DNA from: Flavobacterium sp. LHD-80
GTDB lineage: Bacteria > Bacteroidota > Bacteroidia > Flavobacteriales > Flavobacteriaceae
Length of the DNA: 64,000 bases
Direction of reading: 5' to 3'
NCBI RefSeq assembly: GCF_030929605.1
Contig: NZ_JAVFVS010000004.1
Location: 558,001-622,000, forward strand
In this document: one piece after another, positions 26,439-35,988 of the stretch
Layout of the letters: every line of letters starts with the position of its first letter
Numbering within the stretch: position 1 is the first letter of the stretch
Notes under the pieces: model-generated
Database searches by the model: none
What the model was told of the DNA's origin: nothing
What the model saw: only the letters and a program-made list of their open reading frames with translations
Made by a program: the position numbers and the translations under genes

Positions 26439-27965
26439 TTAATGTTTAAAATGACGTGTTCCTGTAAATACCATTGCAAGATTATTTTCGTTGCAATAAT
26501 TTATACTTAATTCGTCTTTTATCGAACCTCCTGGCTGAATTACAGCAGTTATTCCTGCTTTTTTAGCTAATTCTACACAGTCCGGGAAAGGGAAAAATGC
26601 GTCACTTGCCATCGAAGCTCCAGTTAAATCAAATCCAAATGCTTTCGCTTTGTCAACAGCTTGCATTAATGCATCAACTCTTGATGTTTGACCTGTACCT
26701 GATGAAATCAATGTTCCGTTTTTTGCAAATACAATTGTGTTTGATTTTGTGTTCTTGCAGATTTTAGAAGCAAAGATCAAATCTTCGATCTCTTGAGCAG
26801 TAGGTTCTGTTATTGTAACGGTTTTTAAATGCTCTTTATTATCCGTAATATTATTTCTGTCCTGAATTAACAAACCATTAAGACAAGTTCTTACTTGACG
26901 ATTTGGTAATTCAACTTCATTTTGAATTAAAATAATTCTGTTTTTCTTCTCTTGTAGAACTGTAACTGCTTCATCGTCATAAGCTGGAGCGATTACAACC
27001 TCGCAGAATAATTTGTTGATTTCTTGAGCTGTTTCTAAATCAATTTTAGTATTAGAAATTAACACTCCGCCAAAAGCTGAAGTAGGATCACAAGCTAAAG
27101 CCGCTAAATAAGCTTCGCTAATTGTTTTTCTTGAAGCTAAACCACAAGCGTTGTTGTGTTTTAAAATAGCGAATGTTGGACCGTCAGTTTTAAATTCAGC
27201 AATTAAATTTACAGCTGCATCAACATCTAATAAATTGTTGTATGATAATTCTTTTCCGTGAATTTTGTTGAACATAGCATCAAAATCTCCGAAGAAGAAA
27301 CCTTTTTGGTGAGGATTTTCACCGTATCTTAAAACTTGACCGTTTGCAATGCTTTCTTTGTAAATAGTCTCGTCTGTGTTGAAATAATTAAAAATAGCTC
27401 CATCATAGTGAGAAGAAACGTGGAATGCTTTTGTAGCTAACAATCTTCTGTTTTCAAGAGTTGTAGAACCATTTTGCTCTGTAATCAAATCTAATAAAAG
27501 GCTGTATTCGTTAACCGAAGCAACAATTACAGTGTCTTTGAAGTTTTTTGCGCCTGCGCGGATTAATGAAATTCCGCCGATATCAATTTTTTCGATGATA
27601 TCTTGCTCGCTTGCACCTGAAGCAACTGTTTTTTCAAAAGGATACAAATCAACAATTACCAAATCAATTTGAGGAATGTCAAATTCTTTCATTTGCTGTA
27701 CATCGCTCTCGTTATCTTGACGATTTAAAATTCCGCCAAAAATTTTCGGATGCAATGTTTTTACTCTTCCTCCAAGAATTTCTGGGAAAGAAGTAATATC
27801 TTCAACAGGAACTACTGGAATTCCAAGGTTTTTAATGAAATCTTCAGTTCCTCCAGTCGAGTAAAGTGTTACGTTTTGCTCGTGTAATTTTCTAACGATT
27901 GGCTCTAATCCATCTTTCGAAAAAACTGAAATTAGTGCTGATTGTATTTTTTTAGTTGTGCTCAT
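26439..27965 (-). CDS. purH: Bifunctional AICAR transformylase / IMP cyclohydrolase
   Basis: The enzyme carries out the last two steps of IMP synthesis. I start at 27965 (MSTTKKIQSALISVFSK), giving 508 residues; an earlier start at 27992 adds nine residues that look like leader. The N-terminal cyclohydrolase domain has STGGT and GGRVKTLHP. The C-terminal transformylase domain has LRYGENPHQ, LKHNNACG and ASDAFFPFPDCVE. It stands 57 bases upstream of mreB. Confidence 0.97.
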   Translation of the reverse strand: MSTTKKIQSALISVFSKDGLEPIVRKLHEQNVTLYSTGGTEDFIKNLGIPVVPVEDITSFPEILGGRVKTLHPKIFGGILNRQDNESDVQQMKEFDIPQIDLVIVDLYPFEKTVASGASEQDIIEKIDIGGISLIRAGAKNFKDTVIVASVNEYSLLLDLITEQNGSTTLENRRLLATKAFHVSSHYDGAIFNYFNTDETIYKESIANGQVLRYGENPHQKGFFFGDFDAMFNKIHGKELSYNNLLDVDAAVNLIAEFKTDGPTFAILKHNNACGLASRKTISEAYLAALACDPTSAFGGVLISNTKIDLETAQEINKLFCEVVIAPAYDDEAVTVLQEKKNRIILIQNEVELPNRQVRTCLNGLLIQDRNNITDNKEHLKTVTITEPTAQEIEDLIFASKICKNTKSNTIVFAKNGTLISSGTGQTSRVDALMQAVDKAKAFGFDLTGASMASDAFFPFPDCVELAKKAGITAVIQPGGSIKDELSINYCNENNLAMVFTGTRHFKH

Positions 27966-27989
27966 TGTGTAGTTATGATTTTCAGACTG

Positions 27990-27997
27990 CAAAAGTA
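27990..27997 (-). promoter_or_regulatory. -7 element before purH
   Basis: TACTTTTG on the minus strand, about 25 bases before the chosen purH start, which supports that start over the one at 27992. The -33 element is not clear. Confidence 0.5.
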
Positions 27998-28130
27998 GTT
28001 TTTTTAAATATTATTTTAAAGAAAATTAATGTAACATTATGCTAAAAAAATCTACTGATGAGTAAGTTAACTTTTATTAGGTTTTTGATTTTAAATTATT
28101 GAATTTTACTTTATTGAAAAATACTACTAT

Positions 28131-29378
28131 ATGCTTCTTTACCTTAGATTATTAAAAGAAAGTCTCAGCTTTGCCATCAATGCTTTACGAAATAATAAAT
28201 TACGTACTTTATTGTCATTACTTGGTGTTACAATTGGTATTTTTTCAATTATTGCTGTATTGGCTGCAGTTGATTCTTTAGACCGAAAAATTTCTAAAGA
28301 TTTGAGTAGCTTAGATAAAAATACAATTTATTTAATGAAATATTGTTTTGGTCCTTCAGAAATTCCACAATGGAAGAGAGAACAGTTCCCGAATGTGAAG
28401 TATGATGAGTATATAGCGTTGAAAAACTCAATGAATGATACAGATCAAGTTGGATACCAGCTTTTTGTGAATCATGAAAGTTTGAAATACGACTCAAAAA
28501 CTGTTGCCGATGTTAATATTATTCCATCTTCATTTGAAATGGTAGATGTCGATGGATTAAGTTTTGATAAAGGAAGGTTTTATAATGAATCTGAATCGAA
28601 TTCTGGGACAGCCGTTATTGTTTTAGGATATGATATCGCCGAAGGACTTTTTGGAACAAGTGATCCACTCGGAAAAAATATCCGTTTGTACGGACAGCGT
28701 TTTACGGTGATTGGTGTAATAGCAAAGCAAGGTGCAGGTTTTTTTGGAGATAGTAACGATACATCAGTTTATTTGCCAGCCAATTTTCTACGCCGCATGT
28801 ACGGAGACAGTGATGCAATGACGCCTGTAATCGTTTTGAAGCCAGTAAAAGGTGTTGATATGGAAGCCTATAAAGCCGAGGTTGCTCAAAAACTGCGCGC
28901 AATTCGTGGCATGAAGGCAGGCGAAATTGATAATTTCTTTGTGAATGTGCTTTCTGGTTTTACTGATTTTATTGATGGAATTTTGGGTACATTAAGAACA
29001 GCCGGAATTTTCATCAGTATTTTTTCTTTTTTAGTTGGAGGTTTTGGAGTGGCAAATATCATGTTTGTTTCTGTAAAAGAGCGTACGAATTTAATTGGTA
29101 TTCAAAAATCTTTGGGAGCAAAAAATCGTTTTATATTATTCCAGTTTTTGTTTGAAGCTGTTATGCTTTGTTTGATCGGCGGTGTAATTGGGTTGTTTAT
29201 TGTTTGGCTTCTTTCGCTTCTTTTGACTAATTTGTTAGAATTCGAATTTGTTTTGAGTTTCTGGAATATTTTTATTGGAGCAGGATTGTCCATTTTTGTA
29301 GGGATAATTTCAGGAATTCTTCCAGCAATTTCAGCAGCAAATTTAGATCCCGTAGAAGCAATTCGAACTGGAATGTAA
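28131..29378 (+). CDS. ABC transporter permease (MacB/FtsX type)
   Basis: The 415-residue product has one N-terminal helix (TLLSLLGVTIGIFSIIAVLAAV), a large periplasmic MacB-like domain and three C-terminal helices. The last helices include GILPAISAANLDPVEAIR, the family's end motif. This architecture is used in mechanotransmission rather than classical transport. No ATPase gene is adjacent, so its partner is encoded elsewhere. Substrate unknown. Confidence 0.92.
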   Translation: MLLYLRLLKESLSFAINALRNNKLRTLLSLLGVTIGIFSIIAVLAAVDSLDRKISKDLSSLDKNTIYLMKYCFGPSEIPQWKREQFPNVKYDEYIALKNSMNDTDQVGYQLFVNHESLKYDSKTVADVNIIPSSFEMVDVDGLSFDKGRFYNESESNSGTAVIVLGYDIAEGLFGTSDPLGKNIRLYGQRFTVIGVIAKQGAGFFGDSNDTSVYLPANFLRRMYGDSDAMTPVIVLKPVKGVDMEAYKAEVAQKLRAIRGMKAGEIDNFFVNVLSGFTDFIDGILGTLRTAGIFISIFSFLVGGFGVANIMFVSVKERTNLIGIQKSLGAKNRFILFQFLFEAVMLCLIGGVIGLFIVWLLSLLLTNLLEFEFVLSFWNIFIGAGLSIFVGIISGILPAISAANLDPVEAIRTGM

Positions 29379-29407
29379 TATTGTTTTTGTGTTATTTTAC
29401 TGTAAAT

Positions 29408-29438
29408 TTTGATGACTGAAAATAATTAGATATTTTTG
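29408..29438 (+). promoter_or_regulatory. Promoter of the cupin-like gene
   Basis: TTTG, 19 bases, TATTTTTG: full consensus match, 30 bases before the ATG at 29468. Confidence 0.7.
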
Positions 29439-29467
29439 GTAGACCAACAACTTAAAATGCTAAATAA

Positions 29468-30355
29468 ATGAGCTTTAACCTTAGATCTGTTGATACTGTT
29501 GAGTCTATTTCCAAAGAAGATTTTAAAAAGAATTATTTGGACAAGAGAAAGCCTTTGATCATAAAAGGGCTTACCAAAGATTGGCCTGCAAGAGAAAAAT
29601 GGTCAACAGAATATTTTAAGCAAATTGCTGGAGATATTGAGGTTAAGCTTGTTGATAATTCAAAAGCAGATCCAACGAAAGTTATCAATGCTTCAATTGC
29701 AAGCATGAAATTTGGCGAATATCTGGATTTGATAAAACGTGAGCCAACACAATTACGTATTTTTTTCTTCAATCTTTTCAAACACAGACCTGAATTAATT
29801 GACGATGTAAAAATTCCAAAAGAATTAATGGGAGGTTTTATAGAAAGTATGCCGGCAATGTTTTTTGGTGGTTCTAAGGCCATTACTTTTTTGCATTATG
29901 ATATCGATTTACCGCATCTTTTTCACACTCATTTTGGCGGAAGAAAGCACATTATTTTATTTGACAACAAATGGAAAAAAAGATTGTATTGCCTTCCAAA
30001 TACAACTTACGCATTAGAAGATTATGATGTTGCCAATCCTGATTTTGAAAAATTTCCTGCGTTAAAAGGAGTAGAGGGGTATGAAGTTTTTCTGGAACAC
30101 GGCGATACTTTATTTATGCCAACCGGAATGTGGCATTGGATGCGTTATATAGATGGTTCTTTTTCACTCACACTTCGTGCTTGGGATTCATCAATTTCTC
30201 GAAAACTGGCCAGTGTTTGGAGTTTGTTTATGCATGGCGCAGTTGACAGTGCTATTAAAGTTGTTTTTAGAGAGCGTTATGCAATCTGGCGTGAAAAATT
30301 AGTTTTTAAAATTGCTGAAAAAGAATTGAAAAAGGATTTGAAAAAAGCGAGCTAA
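29468..30355 (+). CDS. Cupin-like (JmjC-type) protein, probable Fe(II)/2-oxoglutarate oxygenase
   Basis: The 295-residue product resembles the cupin_8/JmjC group. Residues 15-40 (DKRKPLIIKGLTKDWPA) give the typical entry. The iron ligands are probably H143 and D145 (FLHYDIDLPH) and H223 (GMWHWMRYIDG). Members hydroxylate proteins or RNA-linked targets; the substrate here cannot be told. Single gene with its own promoter, cytoplasmic. Confidence 0.85.
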   Translation: MSFNLRSVDTVESISKEDFKKNYLDKRKPLIIKGLTKDWPAREKWSTEYFKQIAGDIEVKLVDNSKADPTKVINASIASMKFGEYLDLIKREPTQLRIFFFNLFKHRPELIDDVKIPKELMGGFIESMPAMFFGGSKAITFLHYDIDLPHLFHTHFGGRKHIILFDNKWKKRLYCLPNTTYALEDYDVANPDFEKFPALKGVEGYEVFLEHGDTLFMPTGMWHWMRYIDGSFSLTLRAWDSSISRKLASVWSLFMHGAVDSAIKVVFRERYAIWREKLVFKIAEKELKKDLKKAS

Positions 30356-30383
30356 TTTAGAATTGTTTTTTTTGCTCAAAGAA

Positions 30384-30480
30384 AAATCCCGTAGGAATAA
30401 AATATTGGTAGAGACGGAATTTATTCCGTTGAAAAATGGAAATAGAATTAAGAAGTTCCGTAGGAACGAAACATAGTCAA
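30384..30480. repeat. Interspersed intergenic repeat, type ATATTGGTAGA
   Basis: Contains ATATTGGTAGA at 30402-30412 surrounded by short palindromic blocks (CGGAATTTATTCCG, GTTCCGTAGGAAC). Related blocks occur at 51211-51430. Confidence 0.55.
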
Positions 30481-30493
30481 TATTAAAAACAAA

Positions 30494-30523
30494 AAAATCC
30501 CAAGAAGCAATTCTTGGGATTTT
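30494..30523 (-). terminator. Terminator of accD
   Basis: AAAATCCCAAGAA and TTCTTGGGATTTT with a 4-base loop, about 20 bases past the accD stop. Confidence 0.88.
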
Positions 30524-30544
30524 CTATTTTGAATAGTTTTAAAA

Positions 30545-31399
30545 CTATCTAATAGTATTATTTTGAATCAAATCGATATATAAGTTGATCTTATCTTTCA
30601 ATTCTTTTCTAGGCGTGATAAAGTCTAAGAAACCGTGTTCTAATAAGAACTCAGCAGTTTGGAAACCTTCTGGTAAATCTTTTCCTGTAGTGTCACGAAC
30701 AACACGCGGACCAGCAAAACCAATCAAAGCGCCTGGCTCAGAGATATTGATGTCTCCTAACATTGCATATGATGCAGTTGTTCCACCCGTTGTAGGGTCT
30801 GTACAAAGAGAAATATAAGGTAATTTAGCTTCAGCTAATTGAGCTAGTTTTACAGAAGTTTTTGCTAATTGCATTAAAGAATAAGCAGCTTCCATCATAC
30901 GAGCTCCACCAGATTTAGAAATCATTACAAAAGGAAGTTTATTTTTGATCGCGTGATCAATACCTCTTGCAATTTTTTCACCTACAACCGCTCCCATAGA
31001 TCCACCGATAAAAGCGAAATCCATACAGCAAATTACAAGTTCTCTTCCTTTAGATTTTCCTACTCCCGTACGTACAGCGTCTTTAAGATGAGTTTTTTCC
31101 ATTACATCTTTCAATCTTTCGGCATATTTTTTTGTATCTACAAAATGCAAAGGATCTTTTGATGTCATGTTTTTATCTAACTCAACAAATTCGTTGTTGT
31201 CGAATAAAATTTCAAAATAGGTTGCGCTTCCAATTCGAACGTGAAAATCATCTTCAGGGCTTACGAATAAGTTTCTTGCTAATTCGTCTGCATCAATAAT
31301 TTTTCCAGTAGGAGATTTGTACCACAATCCTTTCGGAACGTCCATCTTGTCTTCTGTAGCGGTCGTAATCCCTTTTTCTTGTCTTTTAAACCAAGCCAT
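30545..31399 (-). CDS. accD: Acetyl-CoA carboxylase carboxyltransferase subunit beta, zinc ribbon lost
   Basis: This 284-residue cytoplasmic enzyme subunit transfers the carboxyl group to acetyl-CoA in fatty-acid synthesis, with AccA (not in this window). The catalytic core is intact: [37 protein letters not shown] and [11 protein letters not shown]. The N-terminal ribbon aligns in place (LWYKSPTG ... [14 protein letters not shown]), but the four zinc cysteines of the family are replaced by Ser29, Thr31/Gly32, Ser47 and Asp50. The protein therefore probably binds no zinc there. Confidence 0.96.
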   Translation of the reverse strand: MAWFKRQEKGITTATEDKMDVPKGLWYKSPTGKIIDADELARNLFVSPEDDFHVRIGSATYFEILFDNNEFVELDKNMTSKDPLHFVDTKKYAERLKDVMEKTHLKDAVRTGVGKSKGRELVICCMDFAFIGGSMGAVVGEKIARGIDHAIKNKLPFVMISKSGGARMMEAAYSLMQLAKTSVKLAQLAEAKLPYISLCTDPTTGGTTASYAMLGDINISEPGALIGFAGPRVVRDTTGKDLPEGFQTAEFLLEHGFLDFITPRKELKDKINLYIDLIQNNTIR

Positions 31400-31410
31400 T
31401 TGTTCTAGTT

Positions 31411-31510
31411 TTCAGTGTTCAGTAATAAAATTTCAGTGTTCAGTTTTTTTAAGTTTAGTGTTCAGAAATCAGTTTGAAAACTGAACACTAAAAACTGAAT
31501 ACTGTACACT
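31411..31510. repeat. CAGTGTTCAG / CTGAACACT intergenic repeat with hairpin
   Basis: Several CAGTGTTCAG copies are followed by the complementary CTGAACACT; 31454-31465 pairs perfectly with 31481-31492 (12 bp). A 22-bp stretch from 31472 recurs exactly at 42147-42168. It lies between fbaA and accD. Confidence 0.65.
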
Positions 31511-31511
31511 T

Positions 31512-32579
31512 TTATAAAGTGTTTACGTTATTTAAATCAGCAAAAGCTTGTTCAAGTCTTGCGTTGAATGTTACTTCGCTTTCACGAACCCATCTTCTTG
31601 GATCGTAATATTTTTTGTTTGGAGCATCAGCACCTTCTGGGTTACCAATTTGTGATTTCAAATAGTCAAGATTTTTAACCATATAATCACGGATTCCTTC
31701 AGTGTATGCAAACTGTAAATCAGTATCGATGTTCATTTTGATAACTCCGTAGCTAATTCCTTCTCTGATTTCTTCAAGTGTAGAACCTGAACCTCCGTGG
31801 AAAACGAAATCAACTGGATTGTGTCCTGTGTTGAATTTGTTTTGAACGAAATCTTGAGAATTTTTTAAGATTTTTGGAGTTAATTTTACGTTTCCTGGTT
31901 TGTAAACACCGTGAACGTTTCCAAAAGCAGCAGCAATAGTAAATTTAGGGCTTACTTTAGATAATTCTTCGTAAGCATAAGCTACTTCTTCTGGTTGAGT
32001 ATATAATTTTGAGCTATCAACATCAGAGTTGTCAACACCATCTTCTTCACCACCTGTAATACCAAGCTCGATTTCTAATGTCATACCCATTTTGCTCATT
32101 CTAGCTAAATATTCTTTACAGATCTCGATGTTTTCTTCGATTGGCTCCTCAGACAAATCGATCATATGAGAACTGAATAATGGTTTTCCTGTTTCTGCAA
32201 AATGTTTTTCAGAAGCATCTAATAAACCATCAATCCAAGGTAAAAGTTTTTTTGCACAGTGGTCAGTGTGTAAAATTACAGTTGCACCATAAGCCTCAGC
32301 TAAAGTGTGGATATGTTTTGCTCCAGCGATTCCTCCAGCGATAGCTGCGTTTTCACCAGCGTTAGATAATCCTTTTCCAGCGTTAAATTGAGCTCCTCCG
32401 TTTGAAAATTGAATAATAACTGGCGCGTTTAGTTTTGCTGCAGTTTCAAGAACACCGTTGATTGTGCTTGATCCAGTAACGTTTACTGCAGGTAAAGCAA
32501 ATCCTTTTTCTTTCGCGTAATTAAAAATCTCTTGAACTTGATCTCCTGTAGCTACTCCTGGTTTAATATTGTGTGCCAT
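31512..32579 (-). CDS. fbaA: Class II fructose-bisphosphate aldolase
   Basis: The 355-residue zinc-dependent glycolytic/gluconeogenic enzyme splits fructose 1,6-bisphosphate. Motifs: VILHTDHCAKKLLPW (metal ligands), LEIELGITGGEEDGVDN, FGNVHGVYKPGNV, DFVFHGGSGSTLEEI and VIKMNIDTDLQFA. The length fits the E. coli-type subgroup. A -7 element lies 40 bases upstream. Confidence 0.98.
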   Translation of the reverse strand: MAHNIKPGVATGDQVQEIFNYAKEKGFALPAVNVTGSSTINGVLETAAKLNAPVIIQFSNGGAQFNAGKGLSNAGENAAIAGGIAGAKHIHTLAEAYGATVILHTDHCAKKLLPWIDGLLDASEKHFAETGKPLFSSHMIDLSEEPIEENIEICKEYLARMSKMGMTLEIELGITGGEEDGVDNSDVDSSKLYTQPEEVAYAYEELSKVSPKFTIAAAFGNVHGVYKPGNVKLTPKILKNSQDFVQNKFNTGHNPVDFVFHGGSGSTLEEIREGISYGVIKMNIDTDLQFAYTEGIRDYMVKNLDYLKSQIGNPEGADAPNKKYYDPRRWVRESEVTFNARLEQAFADLNNVNTL

Positions 32580-32617
32580 TGTAATTTTTTTTATAGTTGT
32601 TTTTAGTTTTTAGGTTG

Positions 32618-32625
32618 CAAAAATA
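32618..32625 (-). promoter_or_regulatory. -7 element before fbaA
   Basis: TATTTTTG on the minus strand, about 40 bases before the start; the -33 region is not clear. Confidence 0.4.
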
Positions 32626-32639
32626 AGAATTAATTAGCA

Positions 32640-35213
32640 TTAGAAAGGATAATTTATTCCAAAATTTAAAACCGAGTGACCAAAATTGTATTCTTTAAAC
32701 CATCTGTCTCCCTTCTCATGTGCCGGATTATAAGTCTTGAAGCCTAAATCTAATCGAACAACAAAAAAGCTTAAATCGTATCGTAATCCAAATCCTGTAC
32801 CCAAAGCAATTTCAGCTAAATCGTTTACGTTGTCAAATTTTGCCTTCTCATCAATAACATTATCGAGCACATTCCAGATATTTCCGGCGTCTGCAAAGAT
32901 GGCTCCTTTAACATCTCCAAGAATTTTAAAACGATATTCTGCACTAAATGCAATCTTCATATTTGCCTCATTGAAATCATCCATCGCATCTGTACTTCCC
33001 GGACCCAATGAGTAAGGTTGCCATGCACGGTTGTCATTTGAACCTCCTGAATAATAACTTCGTGAAAACGGAATATAATTTGAGTTTCCAAAAGGAATCG
33101 CGATCCCGAAAAAGCTGCGTACAGCCAATACTTTCTCTTTTCCAAAATCCCAGTGTTTGATGTAATCGAATTCGGTTTTAATGTATTCTGAATATTCTAA
33201 ATTGAATATCTCATAATTGCCATTTGTGTTTTTTGGCAGACTTGCAATATTAGAAATGGCTGATAATAAAGTTCCAGCCGATTCTACCTTGGTTTTAAAC
33301 TGATAGAAATTATTGTCGGCAAGATCTTTTTTAGTTGTTTTAGTGAAAGTATAACTTGTGGCTAAAATAAAGTCATTTTCAGTCAAACGCACTCTTCGTT
33401 CTTCGATGCTTTCTACATCTTTATACTGAGGATCTCCAGGCAATAATGCAGTCCTGTTATTTAAGACGTCATCAGTAAATCCTGTGGTTCCTTTTGGTAT
33501 AGTTAAGTCTTTTCGGGCTTGCTCTTCTGGTGTAGTTCCCCAGTTTTCATCATTTACATTATAATCTTTACCAATTCCATTCAATTCATCATATGAAGAA
33601 GTATAAACATTAAAATAGTTGTTTGGATTTAAGTTCCTTACATATTGTGCGTTCAGCAATTCTAATTTTGCAGTGTTGTGTCGTTTTGGAGACCAATTGT
33701 ATGCAATTCCTCCTGTAAAGTTTTCTTTGTCCAAACCAATATTTCGCTGTTTCGAAAAACCGCTCGAGATTGACGTGGAAGGAATCATTCTCTTTGGAAT
33801 AATTTTTTCTGTTCCAAAAGGCATCAGGATTCTTGGAAAATTCAGTTTTAAATCAACTCCGTATTCAGAAACATTGAAGAAATTATTATTTGGATTTGCC
33901 ATGTCTTTTGATGAGCCAATATTCATTCGCGCTGAAACTTCAAGTGTTTCTGCTCGATTAAAGACATTTCTAATAGTTTCAGAAATACTTGCTCCAATAC
34001 CAAAATCCTGAATATTAGAGTGAGTAACGTCAAAAGTGGCACCAAAACTGTATTTTTTTCTTGGCGTTAAATAAACATTAGCAATTAAAGATTGTGCTGT
34101 TGAATCTCTTTTGTCAACCTCATATTGTATTGAAGGATAGTTGAAAATTTTTAAATTGTTCAAATATCGAGAAGAAAGCGTTGTTCTAGTGTCTGAAAAT
34201 ATACTTCCTTTAGTTATAAAAACAGCATCGGTTATAGCACGCGGTTTGTATTTTAGTTTTTTATAACTGTACAAATTAAAGTTGTTGTACGATACACTGT
34301 CAGTGATTTTTGTTTTTGCGTTTGCAGGCGAATAATCCGTATAAATGTTAACATCGCTGATTTTATACAGTTTGAAAGGCTCAGTTCTGCTTGAATCTTT
34401 TTCTTGAATACTATTATTATTGATAATTAAATTTACGTCGGCTTTATTTTTTTTGCCAATTGTATCAATATCAAAAGTTACATAAGTGGGCTGGAAATAA
34501 TAAGCGCCATTATTTCTGAAGTAAGTAGTAATACGATTTTTTTCCTCTTCAAAATCGGTGGTTTTGTATTGATTTCCAGATTTTAAAATAGAAGGTTCTC
34601 TGCTTGTGTGATAAAGCGAATCCAACGCAGGAGTTAAAATTGTAGTTCGAATAGAATCTAAAGTATAAGCTGGTCCAGTTGTAATATTATAGTTTATTTT
34701 GGCTCTTTTAATTCCAATGGTATCAATAGTATAGTCTGTTTGTACTTTGAAAAAACCATTATTCAAATAGTAATACTTTAATCTAAGCAACGTTTTTTTT
34801 GTCTTTGCAGTATCAATAATTACGGGAGCTTCTCCGGTATTTTTTAAGAAATCATTTAGTCCTTTGTTTATAAAAGATTGACCAAGACGATCAACTTGTT
34901 TTGCCGAAAGCACTTTTGACCAACGTTCGTATCGGCCAGGATGATTATCAAATTGTGCTTGATAAGTTGAATCTGGATTTAAATTGGCTAAATTGTATAA
35001 GTTTAAACGTAATTTGAAACCTAGCAGCTTTCCATTAGGTTTTTGATACATTTGATTCGTGGCAATTTCGTCATTTGAAGACTTTCCGTTTACAAGAATA
35101 TTATTTTTTACAAGAAGGTTTTTTCCATCTGGAACTCTTTTTACGGCATTACAAGCACAAATAAGTGTTGCTATTAGAATAAATGCTGTTATTTTTGTGG
35201 AATTATTTCTCAA
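32640..35213 (-). CDS. BamA/TamA-type outer-membrane protein with lipoprotein signal
   Basis: The 857-residue product starts with a lipoprotein signal peptide ending at C21 (IATLICAC), then POTRA-type repeats in the first half (about residues 100-340). A C-terminal 16-strand surface-antigen barrel follows, with the VRGF-like region replaced by YYSGGSNDNRAW and an end GHSVLNFGINYPF. Omp85 proteins insert or move substrates across the outer membrane; lipidated members are a Bacteroidetes speciality. It is divergent from the methyltransferase gene. Confidence 0.9.
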   Translation of the reverse strand: MRNNSTKITAFILIATLICACNAVKRVPDGKNLLVKNNILVNGKSSNDEIATNQMYQKPNGKLLGFKLRLNLYNLANLNPDSTYQAQFDNHPGRYERWSKVLSAKQVDRLGQSFINKGLNDFLKNTGEAPVIIDTAKTKKTLLRLKYYYLNNGFFKVQTDYTIDTIGIKRAKINYNITTGPAYTLDSIRTTILTPALDSLYHTSREPSILKSGNQYKTTDFEEEKNRITTYFRNNGAYYFQPTYVTFDIDTIGKKNKADVNLIINNNSIQEKDSSRTEPFKLYKISDVNIYTDYSPANAKTKITDSVSYNNFNLYSYKKLKYKPRAITDAVFITKGSIFSDTRTTLSSRYLNNLKIFNYPSIQYEVDKRDSTAQSLIANVYLTPRKKYSFGATFDVTHSNIQDFGIGASISETIRNVFNRAETLEVSARMNIGSSKDMANPNNNFFNVSEYGVDLKLNFPRILMPFGTEKIIPKRMIPSTSISSGFSKQRNIGLDKENFTGGIAYNWSPKRHNTAKLELLNAQYVRNLNPNNYFNVYTSSYDELNGIGKDYNVNDENWGTTPEEQARKDLTIPKGTTGFTDDVLNNRTALLPGDPQYKDVESIEERRVRLTENDFILATSYTFTKTTKKDLADNNFYQFKTKVESAGTLLSAISNIASLPKNTNGNYEIFNLEYSEYIKTEFDYIKHWDFGKEKVLAVRSFFGIAIPFGNSNYIPFSRSYYSGGSNDNRAWQPYSLGPGSTDAMDDFNEANMKIAFSAEYRFKILGDVKGAIFADAGNIWNVLDNVIDEKAKFDNVNDLAEIALGTGFGLRYDLSFFVVRLDLGFKTYNPAHEKGDRWFKEYNFGHSVLNFGINYPF

Positions 35214-35233
35214 GTGTTTTTAAATATTTAATT

Positions 35234-35241
35234 CAAAAGTA
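35234..35241 (-). promoter_or_regulatory. -7 element before the TamA-like gene
   Basis: TACTTTTG on the minus strand, 20 bases before the ATG at 35213; implies a short leader. Confidence 0.4.
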
Positions 35242-35250
35242 CATTATTTT

Positions 35251-35979
35251 ATGGTTAGTAAAAACCAAATAAAACTTATCTCAGGCTTACATCAAAAAAA
35301 GCAGCGTTTTGCAAATCAATTATTTTTTGCCGAAGGAGTAAAAGTAATTCAAGAATTGTTGCAATCCAATTTTGAATTAGAGCATTTATACACAACGCAA
35401 AATGATTTTGAAACAGTTCAGTCTTCAAAACGAACCCTTATTAATGAACAGGAGTTAAAAAAAATAAGTGCTTTGTCGACTCCAAATTCTTGTTTGGCTG
35501 TATTCAAAATCCCTGCCGAAAATAAAATTAGCGACTCAGGTTTGATTTTGGCTTTAGACGATATTCGTGATCCTGGAAATTTAGGTACGATCCTGCGTCT
35601 TTGCGACTGGTTTGGCATCAAACAAATTATTTGCTCTAAAGAAACTGTAGATATTTATAACCCAAAGGTTGTTCAGGCTACAATGGGATCTATAACCAGA
35701 GTAAATGTAAATTATGTTGATTTGAAAAACTTTATCGCTCAAACTAAACTGCCAGTTTTTGGAACTTTTATGGACGGCGAGAATATTTATAAATCAAATT
35801 TGCCTCAAAACGGAATCATTATTATGGGTAATGAAGCCAATGGTATTTCGGCAGAAATTGAAAAAATGGTCACAAGCCGACTTACGATTCCTAGATTTGG
35901 AGAGCTGCAAAAAACCGAAAGTTTAAATGTAGCTACCGCAACCGCAATTATTCTTAGTGAATTTAAACGAAATAGTTAG
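35251..35979 (+). CDS. TrmH/SpoU-family RNA 2'-O-methyltransferase
   Basis: The 242-residue product has a substrate-binding N-terminal domain and a SPOUT knot domain. Motif 1 is LDDIRDPGNLGTILR, motif 2 IIMGNEANGIS and motif 3 IPRFGELQKTESLNVATA. It methylates ribose in rRNA or tRNA; the exact target cannot be read from sequence. It converges with porT, whose stop lies 9 bases away. Confidence 0.93.
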   Translation: MVSKNQIKLISGLHQKKQRFANQLFFAEGVKVIQELLQSNFELEHLYTTQNDFETVQSSKRTLINEQELKKISALSTPNSCLAVFKIPAENKISDSGLILALDDIRDPGNLGTILRLCDWFGIKQIICSKETVDIYNPKVVQATMGSITRVNVNYVDLKNFIAQTKLPVFGTFMDGENIYKSNLPQNGIIIMGNEANGISAEIEKMVTSRLTIPRFGELQKTESLNVATATAIILSEFKRNS

Positions 35980-35988
35980 GTATTTGTT

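Noticed and set aside
33619..34011. 130-residue plus-strand ORF inside the TamA-like gene
   Set aside because: Antisense to a continuous barrel-coding frame, without start or promoter signals.
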